Both the position numbers and the translations under genes were made by a program. From positions 1-55,764 of the forward strand of contig NZ_SWDE01000010.1 in the NCBI RefSeq assembly GCF_013337185.1: a DNA stretch of 55,764 nucleotides. The letters run 5' to 3'. This document shows, in pieces, positions 18,379 to 26,840 of this stretch. The DNA is from Serratia proteamaculans (GTDB taxonomy: Bacteria > Pseudomonadota > Gammaproteobacteria > Enterobacterales > Enterobacteriaceae). The notes under the pieces are model-generated. The model did not search any database. It saw nothing but the letters and a program-made list of their open reading frames with translations, and had not been told where the DNA came from. The number at the start of each line of letters is the position of its first letter. The first letter of the stretch is position 1.

Positions 18379-18762
18379 ATGAAGAGTGAATATATCGACA
18401 GGCCGGCAGTGCTGGCAGAGGTGAACGCCGCCTTTTATCGTTACGAACAGGCGCTGACTGGCAATGATATTGAAGTTTTGGACGAGCTGTTTTGGCACGA
18501 CGGGCGAACCGTCCGTTATGGTGCGACGGAGAATTTGTACGGTATCGATCAGATCCGCGACTTCCGCCAACAGCGGCCATCAAAAGGGCTGGATCGCCTG
18601 CTGGAAAACACCGTCATCACCACCTACGGTGACGATATGGCCGTCGCCAGCACCGAGTTCCGCCGCCCCGGCAGCGACAGCGTCGGCCGTCAGATGCAAA
18701 CCTGGGTCAAATTGCCCTGCGGCTGGCGCATCGTCGCCGCGCATGTGAGTATAATGGGATAA
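18379..18762 (+). CDS. hpxZ: AtzH-like protein (DUF3225), oxalurate utilisation
   Basis: A 127-residue protein of the NTF2-like fold (DUF3225). It resembles AtzH, which hydrolyses 1,3-dicarboxyurea in cyanurate degradation. The order hpxW-X-Y-Z is that of Klebsiella. It starts 3 nt after the hpxY stop. Whether it is an enzyme or an accessory protein in ureide breakdown is not known from the sequence. Confidence 0.87.
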   Translation: MKSEYIDRPAVLAEVNAAFYRYEQALTGNDIEVLDELFWHDGRTVRYGATENLYGIDQIRDFRQQRPSKGLDRLLENTVITTYGDDMAVASTEFRRPGSDSVGRQMQTWVKLPCGWRIVAAHVSIMG

Positions 18763-18767
18763 GACTC

Positions 18768-18788
18768 AGGGCGCGAGCATCGCGCCCT
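18768..18788. terminator. Terminator between hpxZ and the siderophore-reductase gene
   Basis: AGGGCGCG pairs with CGCGCCCT across a 5-nt loop and is followed by TT. It lies between convergent genes and marks the left junction between ureide and siderophore genes. Confidence 0.7.
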
Positions 18789-18793
18789 TTAAC

Positions 18794-19678
18794 TCAACAC
18801 CAATAGGCCATAAAGTTAACGGTGGAACGGTCCAAATCGCGTTCGCCAATCAGGTAACGGCGCAATGCCTTCACTGCTGAGGATTCTGCCGCGACCCAGG
18901 CGTAGAAGCTTTTCGCCCCTTCAGCCCGTTCCCACAGCAGGTCGCCGCCCAGGCTGTTTTCGGTCAGCGATTGTGACTGCGTACGCGCCGACTCTGGAAT
19001 ATTCACCCGCTGGCGCACCGATTCCACCAGCAAGGTGCCGTGCATCTGCTGATGTCCCACATCACGCGGCAGCCAATACACTTCGGCAAACGGGAAGCGG
19101 TCCATATTCAGGCAGTCACCCGCGACCGGCACTTCAAAGAATGCCTGCACCCGTGGCGGATTGGCCTGCTGCGCCAGCTGTTCCAAAATACCCACCGCCG
19201 CCGGCACCGCAGTTTCATCGGCGATCAGCAGTGCCTGTTGCAATGCGCTCGGCGGTGCCCATTCGTAACCGCCGCTGTCGCCGTCAAAATCGGCATTGGG
19301 CGCAACCGCCTGCAGGGTATCACCCGGTTTAGCCCCGGTCGCCCAGGCGGAAGCCGGGCCGTTGACGCCATGCAACACAAACTCGACGTCCATCTGATGG
19401 AGTTCAGTGCGCAAGGCTCGCAGCGTGTAAGTACGCATCACCGGGCGCTGTTCTTTGGGTATCGCCATATAATGACGATACCAGTCGTCGCTGTTTTCCA
19501 GACAGGAAGGCTGACCATTCTCCGCCGGGAACAACAGTTTGATGCGCTGATCCGGCGCCTCCAGCTTCATGCGATGGACGTCCGGTCCTTCGAAAACGCA
19601 GCGCAGTAACGAAGGCGATACGTTTTCTTTTACTTTCAGTGTGATATCAAAAACTCTGTAGCTTGATGTGCCGGACAT
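18794..19678 (-). CDS. Siderophore-interacting FAD-binding protein (ferric-siderophore reductase)
   Basis: A 294-residue cytoplasmic flavoprotein of the ViuB/YqjH family, which reduces ferric siderophores so that iron is released. The FAD motif RTYTLR lies at about residues 82-87, and a C-terminal NAD(P)H-binding region contains YAWVAAESSAVKALRRYL. The ATG at 19678 begins MSGTSSYRVF. It follows the MFS gene by 5 nt and is divergent from iucA, so it should share iron control and act on ferric aerobactin. Confidence 0.9.
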   Translation of the reverse strand: MSGTSSYRVFDITLKVKENVSPSLLRCVFEGPDVHRMKLEAPDQRIKLLFPAENGQPSCLENSDDWYRHYMAIPKEQRPVMRTYTLRALRTELHQMDVEFVLHGVNGPASAWATGAKPGDTLQAVAPNADFDGDSGGYEWAPPSALQQALLIADETAVPAAVGILEQLAQQANPPRVQAFFEVPVAGDCLNMDRFPFAEVYWLPRDVGHQQMHGTLLVESVRQRVNIPESARTQSQSLTENSLGGDLLWERAEGAKSFYAWVAAESSAVKALRRYLIGERDLDRSTVNFMAYWC

Positions 19679-19683
19679 AACTG

Positions 19684-20907
19684 TTACTCTCCCGCAGAAT
19701 TTACCCTGACACGGTGCTGGCACCACAGCCAGCCGCTGATACCGCCCAACAGCACCGCCATCGTCAGAGCCGCCGCAATCAGCTGCGACTCACCATAAAA
19801 CCTGGCCACCACCGGCACCATCAGCGCGCTCAGACCGTAACCCAGCGTGTGGCTGGTGGCGATGACTCCCGACCCTTTGCCGGTGGACAATTTATCATTC
19901 AGCAACAGTTGGTAGCCCGGTGTCGCCATAGCCGCGCCAAAGGAAGCCAACGCACAACCGGCATAGAACAACGCCAGCGGCTGAGCGCACATCAGGCCCA
20001 GCCCGACCACCATCAATACGGCGGCAAGCAGCAGCAATTGTGACGCGCTAAAGCGCTGTGGCCGCACCACCAGAAACTGTGCCAACAAGGTACAACCCGC
20101 CGCTACGCTCAACAGCACCGCCACATGATGGCTGACGCTGGTGGCAGAGTGGCTGAATAAACGACTCAAATGCGGCGCCAACCCGAGTTGCATCAGGCTG
20201 ACCGAAGCCGCCAACAGGACCGCGCACAGCAGATAAGGCACCATATTGAGACGCAGCCGGTTTTGCTGATGGGCTACCGGTGGCAAAGGCGGATCGTTAT
20301 GCTGACGGCATATCACCAGCAAGGCGATTAATGGCGCAAGCGCCATCAGCCACAGCGGCGCCATCGGATGAATCGACAACGCCAACGCGGCGCACAAGGG
20401 TCCTAGCAGCCGTCCGCAGCTCAGCCCGGAGCTGATGGTGGCCAGCGCCGACATACGCTGTTCGTAACCGGCCCGCTGCAGGGCCCAGGTCTGACTGGCC
20501 GGCACCATGCCGGACACCGTCAAGCCATAGATAATCCGTGCCACGATCAGGGCGCCCAATCCCGGCATTGGCGCAAGCCAGCCTGCCGCCAGCCCCCAAA
20601 CCGCCATTGCCAGTAAAGCAAAACTGAACAAATACCCTGCTAATGCCATGGTTACTACAAACTTGCAGCCGCGAATTTCCGACTGCTTGCCCCACCAGGG
20701 TGAGCCGACCAGAAACAGCATCGAGCCGAGCGTTAATAGCCCGGCCCAGACGGAAAGCGACAGATGAGTCATGCTGACCAACACCGGCAATGCCACCAGC
20801 AGGCCGTTTTGCCCGATGCCCAACAACCCGGCACAAAGCGCCAGCGGCCAATTGGAAGGAGACGTATTCCCAATTGTCGGTGATTTAGGGGGAGAAGAAA
20901 TATGCAT
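19684..20907 (-). CDS. MFS transporter of the aerobactin locus (probable siderophore exporter)
   Basis: A 407-residue major facilitator with about 12 hydrophobic segments. MFS proteins next to siderophore synthesis genes usually export the apo-siderophore, and ShiF-like proteins accompany aerobactin loci. It is divergent from iucA and forms an operon with the ferric-siderophore reductase. The ATG at 20907 (MHISSPP) is preferred to a TTG one codon upstream. Export of aerobactin is an inference. Confidence 0.86.
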   Translation of the reverse strand: MHISSPPKSPTIGNTSPSNWPLALCAGLLGIGQNGLLVALPVLVSMTHLSLSVWAGLLTLGSMLFLVGSPWWGKQSEIRGCKFVVTMALAGYLFSFALLAMAVWGLAAGWLAPMPGLGALIVARIIYGLTVSGMVPASQTWALQRAGYEQRMSALATISSGLSCGRLLGPLCAALALSIHPMAPLWLMALAPLIALLVICRQHNDPPLPPVAHQQNRLRLNMVPYLLCAVLLAASVSLMQLGLAPHLSRLFSHSATSVSHHVAVLLSVAAGCTLLAQFLVVRPQRFSASQLLLLAAVLMVVGLGLMCAQPLALFYAGCALASFGAAMATPGYQLLLNDKLSTGKGSGVIATSHTLGYGLSALMVPVVARFYGESQLIAAALTMAVLLGGISGWLWCQHRVRVNSAGE

Positions 20908-20979
20908 CAAACGTAAATTTACCGTTAATAAAATTATAAGGTTATGTTCAATTCATTGAAAAATTGTATCATAGGACGA

Positions 20980-21008
20980 TTGATAACAATAAATATTATT
21001 GATATAAG
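20980..21008 (+). promoter_or_regulatory. Sigma-70 promoter of iucABCD-iutA
   Basis: TTGATA (20980-20985) and TATAAG (21003-21008) are 17 nt apart, each one base away from consensus. The -10 overlaps the Fur box. The whole spacer is AT-rich, which may also serve the divergent MFS gene. Confidence 0.75.
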
Positions 21009-21019
21009 AATCATTCTCA
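21005..21019. promoter_or_regulatory. Fur box overlapping the iucA promoter
   Basis: Read on the minus strand, TGAGAATGATTCTTA matches the 7-1-7 Fur consensus TGATAAT-N-ATTATCA at 12 of 14 fixed positions. It covers part of the -10 element, so Fe-Fur would repress the aerobactin operon under iron-replete conditions. Confidence 0.82.
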
Positions 21020-21044
21020 ATTGATTCAACAGTGAAATGGGATC

Positions 21045-22790
21045 ATGACAATCCAGTTTGAAACCGCGACGACCGACGTGGCTGCACAATGTTTTCTCAA
21101 CGCATTGATGCGTGAAACCCGGGACTGGCAAATCGTTCCGGCGGCCAGCCACCAACAGTATCCGCAACTGCACATTCCACTTTCGCCTTCTCAGGCTATT
21201 CGCATCGCTTTACGCCATACTTCCCCCACCCAGCATCACCAGTACCTGTTCCCCGCTTATCTGTATCAGCAGGATGACGGTGCCGGGGTTGCGCTGAGCG
21301 TGGAACAGCTGGTGACCTTGCTGCTGGAAAAACCGGCGGTGAAAGGCGAACTGTCGGATGAAGTGGTAGCCCGCTTCCGTCAGCGAGTGCTGGAGAGTCA
21401 TGACAACACCCAGCAGGCAATCAATATTCGTCTGGATTGGCCCGCGCTGCGCGACAAGCCGCTGAATTTCGCTCAGGCGGAACAAGGTCTGCTGGTGGGG
21501 CACGCCTTCCACCCTGCCCCGAAGTCTCATGAGCCATTCAACCATCAGCAGGCTCACCGCTATCTGCCGGATTTTGCTGCCAGCTTCCCGCTGCGTTGGT
21601 TTGCCGTTGATAAACGCCAACTGTGCGGCGACAGCCTGAACCTGACGCTGCAGCAGCGCCTGCAACGTTTTGCCGCCGAAAGTGCCCCGCAGCTGTTGGC
21701 ACACTTTAGCGATAATGTCTGGCTGCTGCCGATGCATCCCTGGCAGGCCGACCATTTACTGACGCAGGGCTGGTGCCAGGATCTGGTGACCCAGGGACTG
21801 CTGTGCGATCTGGGTGAAGCCGGCGAACGCTGGCTGCCTACCAGTTCTTCGCGCTCGCTGTACAGCGCCAGTAACCGTGACATGATCAAATTCTCCCTTA
21901 GCGTGCGTTTGACCAACTCGGTGCGCACCCTGTCGGTAAAAGAAGTGAAGCGTGGGATCCGCCTGGCACGTCTGGCGCAAACGCCGCGCTGGCAACAGTT
22001 ACAGGCGCGCTATCCAACCTTCCGCGTCATGCAGGAGGACGGCTGGGCCGGTCTGCGCTCGGCAGACGGCAGCATCCAGGAAGAAAGCCTGATGGCGCTG
22101 CGCGATAACCTGCTGTTCGAGCAGCCGCAAAGCCAAACCAACGTGTTGGTGACGCTGACCCAGGCCGCGCCGGATGGCGGCGACAGCCTGCTGGCTGCCG
22201 CGGTACGCCGTTTGGCCAGCCGCCTGAATCTGCCGTTGCAACAAGCCACCCACACCTGGCTGGATGCCTACTGCCAACAGGTGCTGCTGCCGCTGTTCAG
22301 CACCGAAGCCGATTACGGGCTGGTGCTGCTGGCTCACCAGCAAAACATTCTGGTAGAGATGCAGCAGGACCTGCCGGTCGGCATGCTGTATCGCGACTGT
22401 CAGGGCAGTGGTTTTACCCGTGACGCCGGCCCCTGGCTGGAAGAAATTGGCGAAGCCGATGCGGAAAACCGCTTCAGCGAGCAACAGTTGCTGCGCTACT
22501 TCCCTTATTACCTGCTGGTGAACTCCAGCCTGGCGGTCACCGCCGCACTGGCCGCGGCCGGTTTCGACAGTGAAGAGGCATTGATGGCCCAGGTACGCGA
22601 CGCACTGAGCGGCCTGCGCGCCAGTGCCAAAAACACCCTGTGCCTGGACTACGTGCTCGACAGCAGCCATTGGAACTGTAAAGGCAACTTCTTCTGTTAC
22701 CTGCACGACCATAACGAAAACACCATCGTTGATCCGGCGGTGATTTACTTCGATTTCGTTAACCCGCTGCGCCAGGGGGCCACCCAATGA
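21045..22790 (+). CDS. iucA: Aerobactin synthase, N-hydroxylysine-citrate ligase
   Basis: This NRPS-independent siderophore synthetase has 581 residues. It uses ATP to condense citrate with the first N6-acetyl-N6-hydroxylysine. The family landmarks MHPWQADHLL and SSSRSLYSASNRDMIKF (ATP and citrate binding) and a conserved C-terminal FerC-like half are visible. The first gene of the operon iucABCD-iutA, it starts 26 nt after the Fur box. Its stop overlaps the iucB start. Confidence 0.95.
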   Translation: MTIQFETATTDVAAQCFLNALMRETRDWQIVPAASHQQYPQLHIPLSPSQAIRIALRHTSPTQHHQYLFPAYLYQQDDGAGVALSVEQLVTLLLEKPAVKGELSDEVVARFRQRVLESHDNTQQAINIRLDWPALRDKPLNFAQAEQGLLVGHAFHPAPKSHEPFNHQQAHRYLPDFAASFPLRWFAVDKRQLCGDSLNLTLQQRLQRFAAESAPQLLAHFSDNVWLLPMHPWQADHLLTQGWCQDLVTQGLLCDLGEAGERWLPTSSSRSLYSASNRDMIKFSLSVRLTNSVRTLSVKEVKRGIRLARLAQTPRWQQLQARYPTFRVMQEDGWAGLRSADGSIQEESLMALRDNLLFEQPQSQTNVLVTLTQAAPDGGDSLLAAAVRRLASRLNLPLQQATHTWLDAYCQQVLLPLFSTEADYGLVLLAHQQNILVEMQQDLPVGMLYRDCQGSGFTRDAGPWLEEIGEADAENRFSEQQLLRYFPYYLLVNSSLAVTAALAAAGFDSEEALMAQVRDALSGLRASAKNTLCLDYVLDSSHWNCKGNFFCYLHDHNENTIVDPAVIYFDFVNPLRQGATQ

Positions 22791-23737
22791 TGCCGCACGC
22801 CAAACTGATGCATGCCGCCAGCGGTTTCCGCTGCGAACGGCTGGAACGGGAGTTGCAGCTTGGCCTGGGCCTGGACGGCAGCGCCGTATTGCACTATCCG
22901 GGCCCACTGCCACAGGGCTGGCTGGTTCAAGCGTTAGACCAGTTACTGGTGGCCGCGCCGCAGCTCAGCGGTGTTACGCTGCCCTACGCGCAATGGCGTG
23001 AAGAACCGCAGGCGCAGGCGCTGTTCGCCCTGGCCAGCGGTGATTATCTGGCACGCGAAACTTTTTATCAGTTGCCGCTGTGGCTGATGGCTGAACGCAA
23101 CCGCGCCTCCGGCCAGATGCAGTATGACGCCGAACGCAGCCTGTGGTACCCACAGCGCCCGGCGCGTCCCAGCGGTGAGGTCTATCGCCGTTACGATCCG
23201 CAGTTGAAGAAAACCCTCAGTTTCCGCCTGCCGGAAGTGGAACGCGACGCCGAACAGTTCACCCGCTGGATGAATTCACCGCGCGTTGACGCCTTCTGGG
23301 AAATGAGTGGCCCACTCGAAACCCAGGCCGCCTACCTGCAGCGTCAACTGGATTCCAGCTACTGCTACCCGCTGCTGGGTTGCTTTGACGATCGTCCGTT
23401 CGGCTATTTCGAAGTTTATTGGGCGCCGGAGGATCGCATTGGCCGCCATTATCGCTGGCAACCCTTCGATCGTGGGCTGCACATGCTGGTGGGTGAAGAA
23501 GACTGCCGCGGTGCACAGTACATCCGCAGTTGGCTACGCGGCCTGACGCATTATTTGTACCTGGATGAGCCACGTACCACCAGGGTGGTCGCCGAGCCGC
23601 GTGCCGACAACCAACGCCTGTTCCGTCATCTGCCTGCCGCCGGTTATCACACCCTTAAAGAGTTTGATTTCCCACATAAGCGTTCGCGTTTGATCGTGAA
23701 TCAGCGCGCCGAATTCTTCCAGGAGACCTGCGTATGA
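22787..23737 (+). CDS. iucB: N6-hydroxylysine O/N-acetyltransferase
   Basis: The enzyme acetylates N6-hydroxylysine with acetyl-CoA in aerobactin synthesis. The 316-residue protein carries a C-terminal GNAT-like domain of the RhbD/IucB type (from about residue 155), with YFEVYWAPEDRIG and the CoA-binding TTRVVAEPRADNQRLFRHL region. It overlaps iucA and iucC by 4 nt each, so the four biosynthetic genes are translationally coupled. Confidence 0.94.
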   Translation: MMPHAKLMHAASGFRCERLERELQLGLGLDGSAVLHYPGPLPQGWLVQALDQLLVAAPQLSGVTLPYAQWREEPQAQALFALASGDYLARETFYQLPLWLMAERNRASGQMQYDAERSLWYPQRPARPSGEVYRRYDPQLKKTLSFRLPEVERDAEQFTRWMNSPRVDAFWEMSGPLETQAAYLQRQLDSSYCYPLLGCFDDRPFGYFEVYWAPEDRIGRHYRWQPFDRGLHMLVGEEDCRGAQYIRSWLRGLTHYLYLDEPRTTRVVAEPRADNQRLFRHLPAAGYHTLKEFDFPHKRSRLIVNQRAEFFQETCV

Positions 23738-25482
23738 TGACCCCGGATTACGCCGACTGGCAGCGCGTTAACCGCCAGATGATCGCCAAGATCCTCGCCG
23801 AGCTGGAATACGAGCGAGCGCTGCAGGCCGAGCTGCACGACGGACAATGGCACATTGCGTTGGGCGACGCCCACTACAGCTTCCACGCCGAACGCGGCAT
23901 CTGGGGCTGGCTGCACATCGACCCGACTACGCTGGCCTGCGATCAATTGCCGTTAGCCGCCGACCAAACGCTGCGCCAACTGGCGCAGGTGTTGAAGATG
24001 GACGATGCGCAGGTTGCAGAACATCTGGAAGACCTGTACGCCACGTTGCGTGGCGATATGCAGTTGCTGTCTGCCCGCCACGGCATGAGTGCGCAGGATC
24101 TGATTGCGCTGGACGCCGATGCGCTGCAATGCCTGCTGGCCGGACATCCCAAGTTTATCTTCAACAAAGGCCGCCGTGGTTGGGGCCTGACCGCGCTGCA
24201 GCAGTATGCCCCGGAATACCAGGGCCAGTTCCGCCTGCACTGGGTGGCGGCCAAGCGTAGCAGCTTCGTCTGGTGTGCCGATGAAGAATATCCGCTGACT
24301 CAGTTGCTCGATAGCGCCATGGACAGCGCCGAACGCCAGCGCTTCGATCGCCGTTGGCACGAGCTGAAACTGACCCATGACTGGATCCCGGTCCCCCTGC
24401 ATCCGTGGCAGTGGCAGCAAAAGATCGCGCTGCACTTCCTGCCGCAGTTGGCCGAAGGTGAACTGGTGGAGTTGGGGGAGTTTGGTGACAACTATTTGGC
24501 GCAGCAATCGTTGCGTACCCTGACCAACATCAGCCGCCGCTCCGCCTTCGACATCAAGCTCCCGCTGACCATTTACAACACCTCGTGCTATCGGGGCATT
24601 CCTGGCAAGTACATCAGTGCCGGGCCGGCCGCTTCCCGCTGGCTGCAGCAGATCTTTAGCGAAGACAGCACGCTGCGTGCCAGCGGCGCCGAGATCCTGG
24701 GTGAACCGGCGGCGGGTTATATGACCCACCCAACCTACGCTTCCCTGGCCAAAGCGCCCTACCGCTATCAGGAAATGCTCGGCGTAATCTGGCGTGAGAA
24801 CCCGTCTTGCTATCTGCAGGAAGGCGAACAGGCCATTTTAATGGCGACGCTGATAGAAACCGACAACCATGGCCAGCCGCTGATCGCCGCCTATATTGCT
24901 CGCTCTGGCCTGAGCGCTGAAGCCTGGCTGCAACAGATGTTCAGCGTGGTGGTGTTGCCGATGTATCACCTGATGTGCCGCTACGGCGTGGCGCTGATCG
25001 CCCACGGGCAGAACATCACGCTGGTGATGAAAAACCACGTGCCTCAACGCGTGCTGCTTAAAGACTTCCAGGGAGATATGCGCCTGGTGGATAAGGACTT
25101 CCCCGAAGCGGCGTCGCTGCCGAAAGTCGTCAAGGACGTCACCGTGCGTCTGTCCGCCGACTATCTGATCCATGACTTGCAAACCGGCCATTTCGTCACC
25201 GTGCTGCGCTTTATTTCGCCGCTGATGCAAGCCTGTGGAGTCAGTGAAACCCGTTTCTATCAACTGCTGGCAAAGGTGTTGGAAGGCTATATGGCTCAAC
25301 ATCCGGACATGGCAGAACGCTTTGCTCTGTTTGATCTGTTTAAACCACAAATCATTCGCGTGGTGCTCAACCCGGTGAAACTCACCTATTCGGAGCAGGA
25401 TGGTGGCAGCCGCATGTTGCCGAACTATCTGCAGGATCTGGATAACCCTCTTTATCTGGTCACCAAGGAGTTTGCCCAATGA
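23734..25482 (+). CDS. iucC: Aerobactin synthase, second ligase
   Basis: This 582-residue NIS synthetase adds the second N6-acetyl-N6-hydroxylysine to complete aerobactin. The motifs HPWQWQQKIAL, SRRSAFDIKLPLTIYNTS and GQNITLVMKNHVPQR are as expected for type C NIS synthetases. An AGGAG ribosome binding site precedes the ATG, and the stop overlaps iucD (ATGA). Confidence 0.95.
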   Translation: MMTPDYADWQRVNRQMIAKILAELEYERALQAELHDGQWHIALGDAHYSFHAERGIWGWLHIDPTTLACDQLPLAADQTLRQLAQVLKMDDAQVAEHLEDLYATLRGDMQLLSARHGMSAQDLIALDADALQCLLAGHPKFIFNKGRRGWGLTALQQYAPEYQGQFRLHWVAAKRSSFVWCADEEYPLTQLLDSAMDSAERQRFDRRWHELKLTHDWIPVPLHPWQWQQKIALHFLPQLAEGELVELGEFGDNYLAQQSLRTLTNISRRSAFDIKLPLTIYNTSCYRGIPGKYISAGPAASRWLQQIFSEDSTLRASGAEILGEPAAGYMTHPTYASLAKAPYRYQEMLGVIWRENPSCYLQEGEQAILMATLIETDNHGQPLIAAYIARSGLSAEAWLQQMFSVVVLPMYHLMCRYGVALIAHGQNITLVMKNHVPQRVLLKDFQGDMRLVDKDFPEAASLPKVVKDVTVRLSADYLIHDLQTGHFVTVLRFISPLMQACGVSETRFYQLLAKVLEGYMAQHPDMAERFALFDLFKPQIIRVVLNPVKLTYSEQDGGSRMLPNYLQDLDNPLYLVTKEFAQ

Positions 25483-26807
25483 ATCAGCCCCTGGATTTCA
25501 TCGGCATTGGCGTAGGTCCGTTCAACCTCAGTATTGCCGCACTCGGCAGCGAAATTGCCGGTTTTAACAGTAAGTTTCTCGAGCGCAAACCGCACTTTTC
25601 CTGGCACCCCGGCATGATGGTGCCGGATTGCCATATGCAGACCAGTTTCCTCAAGGATCTGGTCAGCGCGGTATCGCCGACCAATCCCTATAGCTTTATT
25701 AACTATCTGGTGAAGCGGAAGAAATTTTACCGTTTCCTGACCACCGAGCTGCGCACGGTGTCGCGTGAAGAGTTTGCCGACTACCTCGACTGGGCGGCCA
25801 ATGGCCTGAAGTCGCTTGAGTTCAGCCAGGACATTCAAAGCGTGGATTTTGACGACCAGCAGCGCCAATTTGTCGTCACCACCCAGCGTGCCACCTACCG
25901 GGCACGCCACGTCTGTCTGGGCATCGGCAAACGCATCAAGCTGCCGGACTGCGTGACCGAACAAAACGACCGCTGCTTCCATGCCAGCGAGATGACGTTG
26001 CGCAACCCGGATTTGACCGGCAAGCGCGTCACCATCGTCGGCGGAGGCCAGAGCGGTGCCGATCTGTTCCTGAACATCTTCCGCGCCGAGTGGGGCCAGC
26101 CGGCGCAGTTGAACTGGATCTCGCGCCGCAACAACTATAACGCCCTGGATGAAGCCGCCTTCGCCAACGAGTACTTCACCCCGGACTACGTTGACAGCTT
26201 CTATGGCCTGAACGACAGCGCCAAGCAACGCATGCTGACCGAGCAGAAGATGACCTCCGACGGCATCACCAGCGACTCGCTGTTGGCGATTTACCGGGCG
26301 ATGTATCACCAGTTTGAAGTGCTGCGCGAAAAGCCCTGGGCGCACCTGTTACCCAGCCGCTCGCTGGCGGCGATCCAGGCCGCAGGCAACGGCTGGCAGT
26401 TGGTAACCCACCATCATCTCGATCAGGGCAAAGAAACCTTCGATACCGATGTGGTGATCTTCGCTACCGGCTATCAGCAGGATCGCCCGGCGTTTCTTGA
26501 ACCGCTGGCGGAGCGTCTGTTAACCACCGCCGATGACCAGTATCGCGTGGCCCCCGACTTCACCCTGGAGTGGCAAGGCCCCAAGGAAAACTGCCTGTTT
26601 GCGGTTAACGCCGGCATGCACAGTCACGGCATCGCCGAACCCCAGCTCAGCCTGATGGCCTGGCGTTCGGCTCGTATTCTCAACCGGGCATTAGGACGCG
26701 ACCAGTTCGATTTAACGTCCACCCCGGCGGTGATCCAATGGCGTAGCCAGCAACCGGGCACCCCTGCCCGTGCGGCACACGCCATGCTCAATTACACCGA
26801 GTTTTAA
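25479..26807 (+). CDS. iucD: L-lysine N6-monooxygenase
   Basis: This FAD- and NADPH-dependent hydroxylase makes N6-hydroxylysine, the first committed step of aerobactin synthesis. The 442-residue protein has the FAD fingerprint GIGVGPFNLS at the N-terminus, the NADPH motif VGGGQSGAD near residue 185 and the ATGYQQD motif of N-hydroxylating monooxygenases. It is the last biosynthetic gene before the receptor. Confidence 0.96.
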   Translation: MNQPLDFIGIGVGPFNLSIAALGSEIAGFNSKFLERKPHFSWHPGMMVPDCHMQTSFLKDLVSAVSPTNPYSFINYLVKRKKFYRFLTTELRTVSREEFADYLDWAANGLKSLEFSQDIQSVDFDDQQRQFVVTTQRATYRARHVCLGIGKRIKLPDCVTEQNDRCFHASEMTLRNPDLTGKRVTIVGGGQSGADLFLNIFRAEWGQPAQLNWISRRNNYNALDEAAFANEYFTPDYVDSFYGLNDSAKQRMLTEQKMTSDGITSDSLLAIYRAMYHQFEVLREKPWAHLLPSRSLAAIQAAGNGWQLVTHHHLDQGKETFDTDVVIFATGYQQDRPAFLEPLAERLLTTADDQYRVAPDFTLEWQGPKENCLFAVNAGMHSHGIAEPQLSLMAWRSARILNRALGRDQFDLTSTPAVIQWRSQQPGTPARAAHAMLNYTEF

Positions 26808-26840
26808 CTACACACCAATGATGGGAAACACTGGAAGATA

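Noticed and set aside
20981..21003. A second Fur box upstream of the one at 21005
   Set aside because: The AT-rich stretch looks Fur-like at first but does not fit the 7-1-7 pattern; it is explained by the promoter spacer.
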